Part shown: one piece after another, positions 53,134-62,341 of the stretch | How the letters are laid out: each line of letters starts with the position of its first letter | Numbering within the stretch: the first letter of the stretch is position 1 | Source of the DNA: SZUA-1377 sp964622255 | GTDB lineage: Bacteria; Campylobacterota; Campylobacteria; Campylobacterales; QNZT01 | Assembly: GCA_964622255.1 (NCBI GenBank) | Contig: CAZUPK010000012.1 | Span: 5,004 to 69,003 of the forward strand | Direction: 5' to 3' | DNA: 64,000 nt | Made by a program: the position numbers and the translations under genes | Notes under the pieces: generated by a model | Seen by the model: only the letters and a program-made list of their open reading frames with translations | What the model was told of the DNA's origin: nothing | The model's database searches: none

Positions 53134-56100
53134 ATGCCAAAAAGAGAAGATGTAAAAAATATACTACTCATTGGAGCAGGACCCATTATCATAGGACAAG
53201 CGTGTGAGTTTGACTACTCTGGAACTCAAGCTGCAAAAACTTTAAAAGAGTTAGGGTATAAAGTAGTTCTTATAAACTCAAATCCTGCAACTATTATGAC
53301 AGATCCGGAGTTTGCTGATAGAACCTATATAGAACCTATATCAGAAGAGGTTATAGCAAAAATAATCAAAAAAGAAAATATAGATGCTATCTTACCCACT
53401 ATGGGTGGACAAACAGCTCTAAATGTAGCTATGAGTATGTATAAAAAGGGTATGCTTGATGGCATAAAGTTTTTAGGAGCAGATCCAAAAGCTATTCAAA
53501 AGGGTGAAGATAGACAAGCCTTTAAAGAAGCGATGATAAAGATAGGTATGGATATACCTAAAAGTAGGTATGCTTACAATATGGAGGAGGCTTTAGAAGC
53601 CGCAGAAGAGATAGGTTTTCCTCTCATCATAAGAGCTTCATTTACACTTGCAGGTGGAGGAAGTGGAGTTGCTTATAATATAGATGAATATAAAGCTTTG
53701 GTTCAAGCTGGACTTGAAGCAAGTCCTATAAATGAGATACTTATCGAAGAATCTTTGCTTGGTTGGAAAGAGTATGAGATGGAAGTTATCAGAGATAAAG
53801 CCGATAACTGCATCATAGTTTGTTCCATAGAAAACTTTGATCCTATGGGAGTTCATACTGGAGACTCTATAACAGTAGCTCCTGCACTTACTTTAACTGA
53901 TAAAGAGTATCAACATATGAGAAATGCATCTTTTGCTATATTAAGAGAGATAGGAGTTGATACTGGAGGAAGTAATGTTCAATTTGCAGTTAATCCAAAA
54001 AATGGGAGGATGACGGTTATAGAGATGAACCCTCGTGTTAGTCGTTCATCTGCATTAGCTAGTAAAGCTACAGGTTACCCTATCGCAAAAGTGGCAACTC
54101 TTTTAGCAGTTGGTTTTACTCTTGATGAGATAACAAATGATATAACAGGAACTCCAGCATCTTTTGAACCGGTTATAGACTATATAGTTACAAAGATACC
54201 AAGATTTACTTTTGAAAAATTCCCAGGAGCTGATTCAACTTTAACAACCTCTATGAAGAGTGTTGGTGAGGTTATGAGTATCGGTAGAACTTTCAAAGAG
54301 TCATTTCAAAAAGGACTATGTTCACTTGAGATAGGGCTTGATGGCTTTGAAAAGATAAATCTTGATGATACTACTTTAGAAAAAGAGATAAGAAGACCAA
54401 ATGAAAATAGAGCTTTATACATAGCAGAAGCTTTTAGAAGAGGTAAAAGTGTAGATGAAGTGTTTGAACTTTGTCAGATAGATAAATGGTTTTTATATCA
54501 GATAGAAGAGATAGTTGAGTTTGAGAAAAACTTAACGAAGGATATTTTAAAAGATAGGGATTATCTAAGAAAAGCTAAATCATTTGGCTTTAGTGATGCT
54601 ATGTTGGCAAAACTTTTGGATTTAAACCAAGAGGATATCTATAATGCAAGAAAAGAGTTAGGGATTTGGTTAGAGTATAATGAGGTTGATACTTGTGGGG
54701 CAGAGTTCAAAGCACTCACTCCATATCTTTACTCCACAACTTCTATTTTAGATATAGAAAAACCAAAAGAGCAAGAAAAAAACAAAAAGGTTCTCATCAT
54801 AGGTGGTGGACCAAACAGGATAGGGCAAGGTATAGAGTTTGACTATTGTTGTGTTCATGCAGCATTTGCTCTAAAAGATATGGGAATAAAGTCTATTATG
54901 TATAACTGTAATCCTGAAACTGTTTCAACTGACTATGATACAAGCGATATACTCTACTTTGAACCAATAGACTTTGAAAGAGTAAGAAGTGTAGTAGAAC
55001 TTGAAAATCCAGATGGTATCATAGTTCACTTTGGTGGGCAAACTCCACTTAAACTCTCTCAAGACTTAACAAAGATAGGTGCAAAGATCATAGGAACAAG
55101 TGCTAAAGTTATAGATGAAGCTGAAGATAGAGAAAAATTTTCAGCTTTTATTAGTCGCATAGGAATAAAACAACCTATAAATGATACAGCAACTACAAAG
55201 GAGAATGCACTTAAAAAGGCAAATGAGATAGGCTACCCAGTGCTTGTTCGTCCAAGTTATGTTCTTGGTGGTAGAGCAATGAAAATAGTTTATAATGATG
55301 CTGAGCTTAAAGAGTATATGGATGAAGCAGTAAGTGTTAGCAATGATTCTCCTGTTTTACTTGATAAATTTTTAGATAGGGCTATAGAGGTTGATGTTGA
55401 TGCTATAAGTGATGGGAAAGATGTATATATTGGTGCTATTATGCAACATATAGAGGAAGCTGGAATTCACAGTGGAGATAGTGCTTGTTCACTTCCACCA
55501 CTTTCCATACCCAAAAAACTTCAAGATGAGATAGAGAAAAAAACAAAAGAGATAGCTTTAGGACTTGGTGTAAAAGGACTTATGAATATCCAGTATGCTA
55601 TCTATCAAAATGAGATATATATGATAGAGGTAAATCCCAGAGCAAGTAGAACAGTTCCATTTGTAAGTAAAGCAACCGGTATTCCTATGGCAAAAGTTGC
55701 TACTAGAGTTATGTGGCAAGGCAACTTAAAAGAAGCACTGAGTTTTTATGATAAGTTTGGAGTTTTAACAAATGAAAATGGAATCTTAAAACCAAAAATA
55801 CACGAACATGTTTGTGTAAAAGAGGCAGTATTTCCATTTAAAAAACTTACAGGTGCAGATGTCATACTCTCTCCTGAGATGAAAAGCACCGGTGAGGTTA
55901 TGGGTATAAGTTCAAATTTTGGACTCTCTTTTGCAAAAAGCCAAACAGCATCTTTTAACAAAATACCAACAAGTGGAAAAGTTTTTATCTCTTTAACAGA
56001 TTTGGATAAAGAGTTTGCAAGTAAGATAGCAAAAGATTTTTGTGAGTTAGGATTTGAAGTAGTTGCAACAAGTGGAACTCATAGAGTTTTAAGCAAGAGT

Positions 56101-56370
56101 GGAATAGAAGCAACAAAAGTCTTAAAAATAAGTGAGGGAAGGCCAAATATAGAAGATAGCATTAGAAATAATGAAATCTCTATCGTTATCAATACAAGTG
56201 ATAGTGTAGCAAGTAAAGATGATGCTAAGATTATAAGACAGAGGGTTATTTCACTTGGTATTCCATATTTTACAACCATAGCAGCAGTAAAAGCAGCGAT
56301 ACTTGCCATAAAAGAAATAAAAAATAAAGACTTTTTAGAGATAAAAGCGATACAAGAGTATCTATTATGA
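53134..56370 (+). CDS. carB: Carbamoyl-phosphate synthase large subunit
   Basis: Makes carbamoyl phosphate for arginine and pyrimidines (1078 aa, full length). Two homologous ATP-grasp halves are visible: ILLIGAGPIIIGQACEFDYS at the start of the first and VLIIGGGPNRIGQGIEFDYC at about residue 550. ASFTLAGGGSG and PSYVLGGRAM are the nucleotide loops. The C-terminal MGS-like allosteric domain covers about residues 940-1078. carA is not in the window. Confidence 0.98.
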   Translation: MPKREDVKNILLIGAGPIIIGQACEFDYSGTQAAKTLKELGYKVVLINSNPATIMTDPEFADRTYIEPISEEVIAKIIKKENIDAILPTMGGQTALNVAMSMYKKGMLDGIKFLGADPKAIQKGEDRQAFKEAMIKIGMDIPKSRYAYNMEEALEAAEEIGFPLIIRASFTLAGGGSGVAYNIDEYKALVQAGLEASPINEILIEESLLGWKEYEMEVIRDKADNCIIVCSIENFDPMGVHTGDSITVAPALTLTDKEYQHMRNASFAILREIGVDTGGSNVQFAVNPKNGRMTVIEMNPRVSRSSALASKATGYPIAKVATLLAVGFTLDEITNDITGTPASFEPVIDYIVTKIPRFTFEKFPGADSTLTTSMKSVGEVMSIGRTFKESFQKGLCSLEIGLDGFEKINLDDTTLEKEIRRPNENRALYIAEAFRRGKSVDEVFELCQIDKWFLYQIEEIVEFEKNLTKDILKDRDYLRKAKSFGFSDAMLAKLLDLNQEDIYNARKELGIWLEYNEVDTCGAEFKALTPYLYSTTSILDIEKPKEQEKNKKVLIIGGGPNRIGQGIEFDYCCVHAAFALKDMGIKSIMYNCNPETVSTDYDTSDILYFEPIDFERVRSVVELENPDGIIVHFGGQTPLKLSQDLTKIGAKIIGTSAKVIDEAEDREKFSAFISRIGIKQPINDTATTKENALKKANEIGYPVLVRPSYVLGGRAMKIVYNDAELKEYMDEAVSVSNDSPVLLDKFLDRAIEVDVDAISDGKDVYIGAIMQHIEEAGIHSGDSACSLPPLSIPKKLQDEIEKKTKEIALGLGVKGLMNIQYAIYQNEIYMIEVNPRASRTVPFVSKATGIPMAKVATRVMWQGNLKEALSFYDKFGVLTNENGILKPKIHEHVCVKEAVFPFKKLTGADVILSPEMKSTGEVMGISSNFGLSFAKSQTASFNKIPTSGKVFISLTDLDKEFASKIAKDFCELGFEVVATSGTHRVLSKSGIEATKVLKISEGRPNIEDSIRNNEISIVINTSDSVASKDDAKIIRQRVISLGIPYFTTIAAVKAAILAIKEIKNKDFLEIKAIQEYLL

Positions 56371-56804
56371 GTGATGAGATATATTTAGCCCAAACCGATA
56401 CTACGGTTGGCTTTTTATCCTCTTCAAAAACTAAACTAAACAGAGTAAAAAACCGCCCTAAAAATAAACAGTTTCTTATAACAACAACTACTTTCAAAAC
56501 TTTAAAATCTTTAACAAGAGTTCCAAATAAACATAAAAAAATGGTAAGAAGAGCTAGAAAAACAACCTTCATATATCCAAATGCAAAAGCAATTAGGGTT
56601 GTCAAAGAGAGTAGTCACTATAACTTTTTAAAAAAGTTTGACTATCTCTATTCAACTTCAGCAAATGAGAGTGGAAAATGCTTTGATAGGGATTTTGCTC
56701 TTTTGAAAACTGATGTTATTGTTGAAGATAGAAGAGGATTTAGCGAAAAAAATCCATCAAAATTAATAAAACTTTCAAAAAAACTCGAGAAAAAACTTCG
56801 ATAA
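56367..56804 (+). CDS. Short TsaC/YrdC-family protein (Sua5/YciO/YrdC)
   Basis: A 145-aa protein resembling the threonylcarbamoyl-AMP synthase fold. It starts with IYLAQTDTTVGFLS (cf. YPTDTVYGL), has RPKNKQFLITTTTF (cf. KRPxxKPL), and ends with YSTSANESGKCFD (cf. TSANxSG). It is shorter than E. coli TsaC (about 190 aa), a form typical of Campylobacterota. It is probably needed for the t6A tRNA modification, unless another Sua5/TsaC gene exists. Its ATGA overlaps the carB stop. Confidence 0.85.
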   Translation: MSDEIYLAQTDTTVGFLSSSKTKLNRVKNRPKNKQFLITTTTFKTLKSLTRVPNKHKKMVRRARKTTFIYPNAKAIRVVKESSHYNFLKKFDYLYSTSANESGKCFDRDFALLKTDVIVEDRRGFSEKNPSKLIKLSKKLEKKLR

Positions 56805-56958
56805 ACTTTAGAAAAATATTACTTTTGTTTAGAACAAATATTAAAATTGGATAAAAAAGTAACATTAGTAATAAAATACTAACTATATCTCTTTAAAAAC
56901 TTTCAAAAAGTAAAAAAAATATATATACTACTTATATATCAAATCATTGGAGTAGATT

Positions 56959-57549
56959 ATGAAAAAAATTAGTTTTATAATATTTATTTTTATAAATGCA
57001 CTTTTTGCAAGAACAGAACTGTTTGACTATGATATGTGGGCAAAAGATTTAGAAACGATGATAAAACTAAATGAGGCTATTGATAATAGTATAGAAGGAA
57101 CTGATTCAAACCATAATCTAGTAAGAGACGATGTTGAAAATTATATAAAGAAAAAATATGCTGATGATGAATTTCAAAAGATTATGTTTTTAGAAGCTGC
57201 TAAAAAAATACAACAAATCATAACTCTACCTAACAATAGCACCTTGAAAGCTCATAAAATATTAGATAAAGAACTTTTACAAATATACACTTGCAGAGAT
57301 TTTATTCTTTTTAAACACGGCGATACTAACAATATAGAAGATGAAATAAAAAATAAAATAGAATTTAAATCAAAAGTTTTAAATACTAGTAAAAGGTTAA
57401 ATGCCTACATCAAACATAAAAGGATGTTACCTTTGAAGTATTCTATCCCTGATGATAAAGAATTGAAAAGACAAAAAGATGCTTGTGAAAAGCTTTATAG
57501 TAAAATAACAAATGAAAATAAAAAGTTAAAGACTTTAACAATAAAATAG
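56959..57549 (+). CDS. Secreted protein with EF-hand-like loop, function unknown
   Basis: A 196-aa protein with a signal peptide (about residues 1-17, IIFIFINALFA). The mature part is helical and charged. DSNHNLVRDDVENYI (about residues 49-63) resembles the D-x-N-x-N-x-x-x-D-D EF-hand-like loop (DxNxNGxRDDV) seen in many secreted proteins, so calcium binding is plausible. Two Cys residues (about 115 and 176) could form a disulfide. It lies upstream of the regulator gene on the same strand, 28 bases away. No family name is offered. Confidence 0.75.
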   Translation: MKKISFIIFIFINALFARTELFDYDMWAKDLETMIKLNEAIDNSIEGTDSNHNLVRDDVENYIKKKYADDEFQKIMFLEAAKKIQQIITLPNNSTLKAHKILDKELLQIYTCRDFILFKHGDTNNIEDEIKNKIEFKSKVLNTSKRLNAYIKHKRMLPLKYSIPDDKELKRQKDACEKLYSKITNENKKLKTLTIK

Positions 57550-57577
57550 CTTAAAAGAAATTTTGTTAAAATAAACT

Positions 57578-58249
57578 ATGACAGCACATATAGTTATCAT
57601 CGAAGATGAAGAGGATATTTTAGAGCTTGAGGAGTATCTTCTTGAAAAAGAGGGCTTCTTGGTTACTGGTTTCTTATCTACAAAAAAAGTTTTGGATTTT
57701 TTAGATGAAGAAGAAGTTCATCTTTTGATAGTGGATAGAAACTTACCAGGAGTTGAGGGTAGTGAATTTGTAAAAGAGATAAGAGAGCTGGGATATCAAA
57801 TACCTGTTATCTTTGTCTCTGCAAAAGTTGGCAGTGAGGATGTAGAAAGGGGTTTTGAAAGTGGTGGAGACGACTATCTAACAAAACCTTTTAACCCTAA
57901 AGAACTTGTTTTAAGAATAAAGTCGATATTAAAAAGAACATATAAGACTACTGACAAAAAAATAAAATACAAAGATATAACACTTGATATTGTAAATAGA
58001 AAAGCTTTTATAGACAGTTATAAAGTTACCCTAAGTCGCTTAGAGTTTGAACTTTTACTATACTTCATAAAAAATCCTTTAAGGGTTATAACAAGAGATG
58101 AACTTTTGGAAAATATTTGGCACCACGATGAAAATACACAAGAAAAAACGGTAAATGTTGCTATAAACAGACTCTTAAAAAAGATTGATCCTATAAAGGG
58201 GAAAAATTATATAGAACCTATTCGTGGAGTTGGTTATAAGTTATTGTAA
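57578..58249 (+). CDS. OmpR/PhoB-family response regulator
   Basis: A transcription regulator (223 aa). The receiver domain (1-118) has acidic DEED near the start, the phospho-acceptor Asp in LLIVDRNLPG (about residue 52), the conserved Ser in IFVSAKV and the Lys in YLTKPFNP. The winged-helix DNA-binding domain (about 125-223) has LSRLEFELLLYFIKNP and the final EPIRGVGYKLL. No histidine kinase gene is adjacent. The neighbouring porin is a likely target. Confidence 0.95.
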   Translation: MTAHIVIIEDEEDILELEEYLLEKEGFLVTGFLSTKKVLDFLDEEEVHLLIVDRNLPGVEGSEFVKEIRELGYQIPVIFVSAKVGSEDVERGFESGGDDYLTKPFNPKELVLRIKSILKRTYKTTDKKIKYKDITLDIVNRKAFIDSYKVTLSRLEFELLLYFIKNPLRVITRDELLENIWHHDENTQEKTVNVAINRLLKKIDPIKGKNYIEPIRGVGYKLL

Positions 58250-58303
58250 TCAAACTGTAATAATCTATAGGTAAAATTTTACAAAAATTTCAAAAGGATA
58301 GTT

Positions 58304-59323
58304 ATGAATACAAAAAGGATAGTTCTATTTTCAATAATATTTTTAGAACTCATCTCAAGCTTAGGTGCAGATGTGATTGTAAAAAATAAAACTGCTGTTT
58401 TAAAGTTTAGTGGTGAACATAGATTTACTTTTACCGATAGTAATACTGGTGGAGACAATGGTAAATTTTCAGTTGATAGAACTTATTTACAAGTAAAAGC
58501 TTACTTTTTAGAAGATCCAAAATCTTATGCAAGAATAACTATGGATACAAAGGAAGATGCTTCAGGAACTTATAACACTTATCTAAAATATAGCTACCTA
58601 TACTTAGCAAATGTTTTACCAAATACCGGGGTTGAAATCGGTCAAGTTCATAAACCTTGGGCTGACTATGAAGAGCATTATGGTTTTACTAAACAAGCTG
58701 TTTATGGTATCTTTGCAGATAAACTTCACCTGACAAGTTCAGCTGATAGAGGTGTAAACTTTAAAACAAAACTGGTAAACTTTTCAAGTGAGATAGGTGT
58801 TTTTCAGGGTGAAGGATATAAAGATGTACCTAACTATGCAAATGAAGGTCTAAGTTATGATGCAAGAGTAACTTATCACTTTTTTGGAACTAAAGATAAA
58901 AAAAATTACCTAAATATCTCAGTTACAGGTGCCTTCAACAAAAAACACAACTATGACAATGCAACAAAAACTTATGGAGATAAAACTTGGTCGCTTGTTC
59001 ATATAGTATATAAAAACAATCAGTTTTTATTAGCTGGTCAATACATAAATCTTTCTAAAGATGAAGTAACTCCAACAACTGATGATAAGGGTAATGGTTA
59101 CTCCGTAAATGGTGATCTCTATATAAATACGAAAACTACTCTTTTTGCAAGATATGATAGTTTTAAAAGAGACAGGGATAATCAAAAGAAGGAAAATACT
59201 ATTGCAGGTATAGCATATAAGTATAATAAAAATATAACTTTTGCTCTTTCAAGCCTAAAACATAAAAAAAGCGAAAGTGATACACTAAATAAAATTCAAG
59301 CACTTGCTTGGATAAAGTGGTAG
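58304..59323 (+). CDS. OprO/OprP-type porin
   Basis: An outer-membrane beta-barrel (339 aa) with a signal peptide ending near residue 23 (SSLGADV). Features fitting the phosphate-selective porin family: LKFSGEHRFTFTDS, FSVDRTYLQVKAYFL, TGVEIGQVHKPWADYEE and GVNFKTKLVNFSSEIGVF. The C-terminal strand ends in Trp (IQALAWIKW), as expected for BAM-dependent insertion. It is 54 bases downstream of the regulator on the same strand. Ion specificity is unproven. Confidence 0.85.
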   Translation: MNTKRIVLFSIIFLELISSLGADVIVKNKTAVLKFSGEHRFTFTDSNTGGDNGKFSVDRTYLQVKAYFLEDPKSYARITMDTKEDASGTYNTYLKYSYLYLANVLPNTGVEIGQVHKPWADYEEHYGFTKQAVYGIFADKLHLTSSADRGVNFKTKLVNFSSEIGVFQGEGYKDVPNYANEGLSYDARVTYHFFGTKDKKNYLNISVTGAFNKKHNYDNATKTYGDKTWSLVHIVYKNNQFLLAGQYINLSKDEVTPTTDDKGNGYSVNGDLYINTKTTLFARYDSFKRDRDNQKKENTIAGIAYKYNKNITFALSSLKHKKSESDTLNKIQALAWIKW

Positions 59324-59352
59324 TCTAAACTTCTCTTACTAAACTATTGGGC

Positions 59353-59368
59353 AAATTTCGCGAAATTT
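59353..59368. repeat. 16-base perfect palindrome
   Basis: AAATTTCGCGAAATTT, fully self-complementary, 30 bases after the porin stop. It could be a protein-binding site or part of the transcript end structure. Confidence 0.6.
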
Positions 59369-59373
59369 TAAAT

Positions 59374-59410
59374 AATCCTTAAATAAAAGATTTTGAAAGG
59401 ATTTTTTTTT
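59374..59410 (+). terminator. Rho-independent terminator of the regulator-porin unit
   Basis: AATCCTT (59374-59380) pairs with AAGGATT (59397-59403), followed by a run of T. It lies 50 bases after the porin stop. Confidence 0.75.
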
Positions 59411-59515
59411 GGAGAAAATCTCCAAAAACCTAAATAGTCTATATAAGACAAAGAAGGCATAAGATTTTGTAAGAGAAATTTGCAGGACTAGCCATAGCTA
59501 ATTTAAAAATTTATT

Positions 59516-59529
59516 CCCCCCCTTTTTTT
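59516..59529. repeat. C7T7 homopolymer tract
   Basis: Seven C then seven T, an unusual run in this AT-rich DNA. Poly-G/C tracts drive phase variation in Campylobacterota, but this one is intergenic, about 110 bases before the next promoter. Confidence 0.6.
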
Positions 59530-59637
59530 ATATTTGCAAAATAAATTAATAATTACTATAAGTTTGGTAAAATATTTTTTTATCTTGCTACTTTTATGAG
59601 GTTGTTAGATTTTTATGTCAAATTTTGGGTTTTTTGT

Positions 59638-59643
59638 TATAAT
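59638..59643 (+). promoter_or_regulatory. Promoter -10 element for the SPL-type gene
   Basis: TATAAT in TTTTGTTATAATCGCTCC, 30 bases before the TTG start of the next gene. Confidence 0.5.
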
Positions 59644-59672
59644 CGCTCCAAAAAGAAAAAGGCTTATAAACT

Positions 59673-60869
59673 TTGAGTAACTTCATAGAAACCATATCAA
59701 AAAGATACCACTTTACTTTTCAAGAGCAACAAATCTTAAAAACTATACAAACCGACTTAAATCAGTGGGGAGAAAAGAGTTTAGAGGAAATTTGGGATTG
59801 CTCTTTAGAGCAAAAGTATGAAGGTAAGAAGTTAAAAAAAGAGCTTTTGGCTTATGTAAAAAACTATTATGATAGTTTAAGAAAAAAGCCTACTGATTAT
59901 AAAAACTTTGATATAGAAGTTAAACCTCAAAAAATAAAGATAGAAAAGTTAGAAAAGCAGAGTTTGGGATTTGGAGCTTGTCCTGTTGCAAGTGAAAAAA
60001 CAAGGTGTTGCAATCTTTTAACTCTTGATGCTGTTGAGAGTTGTGGATTTGATTGTAGTTATTGCTCTATACAAAGCTTTTATAACGAAGGAAAGGTTGT
60101 TTTTGATAAAGATTTTAAAAAAAAACTTGATGCTATAAAATTGGATCCAAATGAACTTTATCACATAGGAACAGGACAATCTTCAGATTCTCTGATGTGG
60201 GGAAATCGCTATGGGGTTTTAGATGCTTTAGTTGAGTTTGCAAAAAAAAATCCAAATGTCCTTTTAGAGTTTAAAACAAAATCTGACAATATCTCATACT
60301 TTTTAGATAAAAAAGATTTACCAAAAAATCTACTCTTTACTTGGAGTCTAAATCCCCAAATAGTCATAGATAAAGAAGAACATCTAACAGCATCTTTGCA
60401 AAATAGACTTAAAGCCGCAAGAAAAATAGCCGATATGGGGTTGTTAGTTGGTTTTCATTTTCACCCTATCATCTATATAGAAGATTTTGAAAAACATTAT
60501 GGAGAGGTTTTTAGTAAGTTAAAAGAGATGTTTTTACCCAAAGAGGTTGTTTTAGTATCTCTTGGAACATTGACTTTTATAAAGCCTGTTATAAAAAAGA
60601 TAAGAAGTAGAGATTTTCAAAGTAGGATTTTACAGATTCCTATGGTAAATGCAAGTGGGAAACTATCATATCCACTTGAAATAAAAGAAAAAATGTTTAG
60701 CTTTGCATATCAGAGTTTAAAAGAGTGGCACAAAGATGTTTACTTTTATATGTGTATGGAAGAAAAGAGTTTATGGGAAAAGATATTTGGATATGAGTAT
60801 CCTACAAATGAGAGTTTTGAGATGGATATGAAACTAAACTATATGAAAAAAGTAAGGATGAGTTCTTGA
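59673..60869 (+). CDS. SPL-family radical SAM protein
   Basis: A 398-aa protein related to spore photoproduct lyase. The [4Fe-4S] motif is CGFDCSYCSIQ (CxxxCxxC, about residues 123-133), preceded by ACPVASEKTRCCNLLTLDA and followed by LYHIGTGQSSDSLMWGN, typical of the SplB-like group. Residues 1-100 are a helical extension of unknown role. Non-sporulating bacteria carry such proteins; DNA repair is possible but unproven. The start is TTG 59673 with a weak ribosome site; no better start is near. Confidence 0.85.
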   Translation: MSNFIETISKRYHFTFQEQQILKTIQTDLNQWGEKSLEEIWDCSLEQKYEGKKLKKELLAYVKNYYDSLRKKPTDYKNFDIEVKPQKIKIEKLEKQSLGFGACPVASEKTRCCNLLTLDAVESCGFDCSYCSIQSFYNEGKVVFDKDFKKKLDAIKLDPNELYHIGTGQSSDSLMWGNRYGVLDALVEFAKKNPNVLLEFKTKSDNISYFLDKKDLPKNLLFTWSLNPQIVIDKEEHLTASLQNRLKAARKIADMGLLVGFHFHPIIYIEDFEKHYGEVFSKLKEMFLPKEVVLVSLGTLTFIKPVIKKIRSRDFQSRILQIPMVNASGKLSYPLEIKEKMFSFAYQSLKEWHKDVYFYMCMEEKSLWEKIFGYEYPTNESFEMDMKLNYMKKVRMSS

Positions 60870-61879
60870 TGAGAGTTTTATTTATAATCGCCATATTTTT
60901 GCTTAGTCTTCAAGCAAAAAATGAGATAAAAGGATACTATGCAAAAAACAAGGATGTAAAAAGATTTATAAATTTTATGATAAGAAAACATAACTTCAAA
61001 AGAAGCTATCTTATAGAGGTTTTTTCAAAAGCATCAAAACCAAGAAGATTTAAAACTAAAAGAATAAAAAGAAAGATAGTTCACGGAGTTGCTAAGGGTA
61101 AAAGATGGTGGCTTAGAAATTGCGGTTATACAAGATTTGAAAAATTATTTGTTGCAGAGGATAGAGTTAGGGAGGGTGTAAAGTTTGTAAAGAGATATAA
61201 AACACTATTAAAAAAAATAGAAAAAAAACTAAAAGTTGATAAATACATAGTAACAGCTATCATAGGGATAGAGAGCTATTATGGAGAGATAAGAGGAGAA
61301 TGGGAAGCTTTTAATACTTTAGCCTACCGCTCTTTTAAAGATAAAAGAAGAAGCAGACTTTTTAAATATGAGCTTGAAAACTATCTACTTTTATGTTATA
61401 GACAAAAGTTAAATGCTCTTTTACTAAAGGGGTCTAAATATGGAGCTTTGGGTATTGGACAACTTTTGCCTCATAACTATATATGTTATGGAGTAAGTTT
61501 TGATGGCAACAATAGGATAGAACCTTTTTCAAATCCTGACTCCATAGCAACAGTTGCTAACTTTTTACATAAAAAGGGATGGAGATATAACAAACCTGTT
61601 GCCATAAGAGCTAGTTATAGTGGTATGAGATTTAATAAGCTTAAAACAAATACAAAAAGAAAATATACTCTTGATAATCTTTATTTTTTAGATATACTTC
61701 CTAGAAAAAAATTTAAAGAAAAAAGATTTAAGCTAGTAAAGCTTAAAAGGGCAGAGTATGATGAACTGTGGCTAACTTTTAAAAACTTTGATGTTTTAAA
61801 AAGATATAACAACTTAACATACTATGCAATGTCAGTTTTCCATCTAGCACAAGAGATAAAAAGAAGAGCCAAACTATGA
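60869..61879 (+). CDS. mltB: Lytic murein transglycosylase MltB
   Basis: Cleaves peptidoglycan glycan strands (336 aa). It has a signal peptide (about residues 1-16) without a lipobox Cys, so it is probably periplasmic rather than lipid-anchored. The catalytic Glu lies in VTAIIGIESYYGEIRG (about residue 137), followed by ALGIGQLLPHNYICYG (cf. the AMGxxQFMPSS motif) and ANFLHKKGWRY. ATG 60869 follows AAGGATGAG and overlaps the previous stop; TTG 60866 is unnecessary. Confidence 0.93.
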   Translation: MRVLFIIAIFLLSLQAKNEIKGYYAKNKDVKRFINFMIRKHNFKRSYLIEVFSKASKPRRFKTKRIKRKIVHGVAKGKRWWLRNCGYTRFEKLFVAEDRVREGVKFVKRYKTLLKKIEKKLKVDKYIVTAIIGIESYYGEIRGEWEAFNTLAYRSFKDKRRSRLFKYELENYLLLCYRQKLNALLLKGSKYGALGIGQLLPHNYICYGVSFDGNNRIEPFSNPDSIATVANFLHKKGWRYNKPVAIRASYSGMRFNKLKTNTKRKYTLDNLYFLDILPRKKFKEKRFKLVKLKRAEYDELWLTFKNFDVLKRYNNLTYYAMSVFHLAQEIKRRAKL

Positions 61880-62304
61880 GAAGATATACCCCTAAAGAGT
61901 TTATAGAAGATTGTGAAAAGTTAGCAGATATGGTAAAAGAGTATAACCCTGAAGTTATACTTCCCATAGCCAGGGGCGGACTTAGTTTTGCTCACCTTTT
62001 AAGTGAAATACTTAATGTAAGAGATATTTACTGTATAAACTCTATAGGTTATGAAAAAGATAAAAAGTTAGATAGTATAAAGGTTTTTAACACTCCTACC
62101 TTGATAGAAAAAAGGGTCTTAGTGGTAGATGATATAGTAGATAGCGGAGAAACTTTAAAAGAGGTTTTGAAAGTTTTAAAAAAGAAAAATCCTACTTGTG
62201 AGTTTAAAACTGCTACTATTTTTTATAAAAAAAACTCTACAGTTCAACCTGATTTTACTTTACACGAAGCTACTCAGTGGATAGAATACTTTTGGAATAA
62301 ATAA
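61876..62304 (+). CDS. Purine-type phosphoribosyltransferase
   Basis: A type I PRTase (142 aa). The PRPP loop is VLVVDDIVDSGETLK (about residues 88-102) and the PPi loop is LPIARGGLSFAHLLS. The C-terminal hood ends with ATQWIEYFWNK, similar to xanthine/hypoxanthine PRTases (Gpt-like). It probably salvages purine bases. It overlaps mltB by four bases (ATGA). Confidence 0.9.
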   Translation: MRRYTPKEFIEDCEKLADMVKEYNPEVILPIARGGLSFAHLLSEILNVRDIYCINSIGYEKDKKLDSIKVFNTPTLIEKRVLVVDDIVDSGETLKEVLKVLKKKNPTCEFKTATIFYKKNSTVQPDFTLHEATQWIEYFWNK

Positions 62305-62341
62305 TACCATTTGGGGAGTAGCATACCAGGTTTTGTTGGGA

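Larger units (their letters stand above)
59324..59672. other. 349-base intergenic region with palindromes, terminator and C7T7 tract
   Basis: No gene is seen. In order it holds a 16-base perfect palindrome (59353-59368), a terminator (59374-59410), a hairpin TGGAGA-AAA-TCTCCA (59410-59424), a C7T7 tract (59516-59529) and a TATAAT box (59638-59643). Confidence 0.75.
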
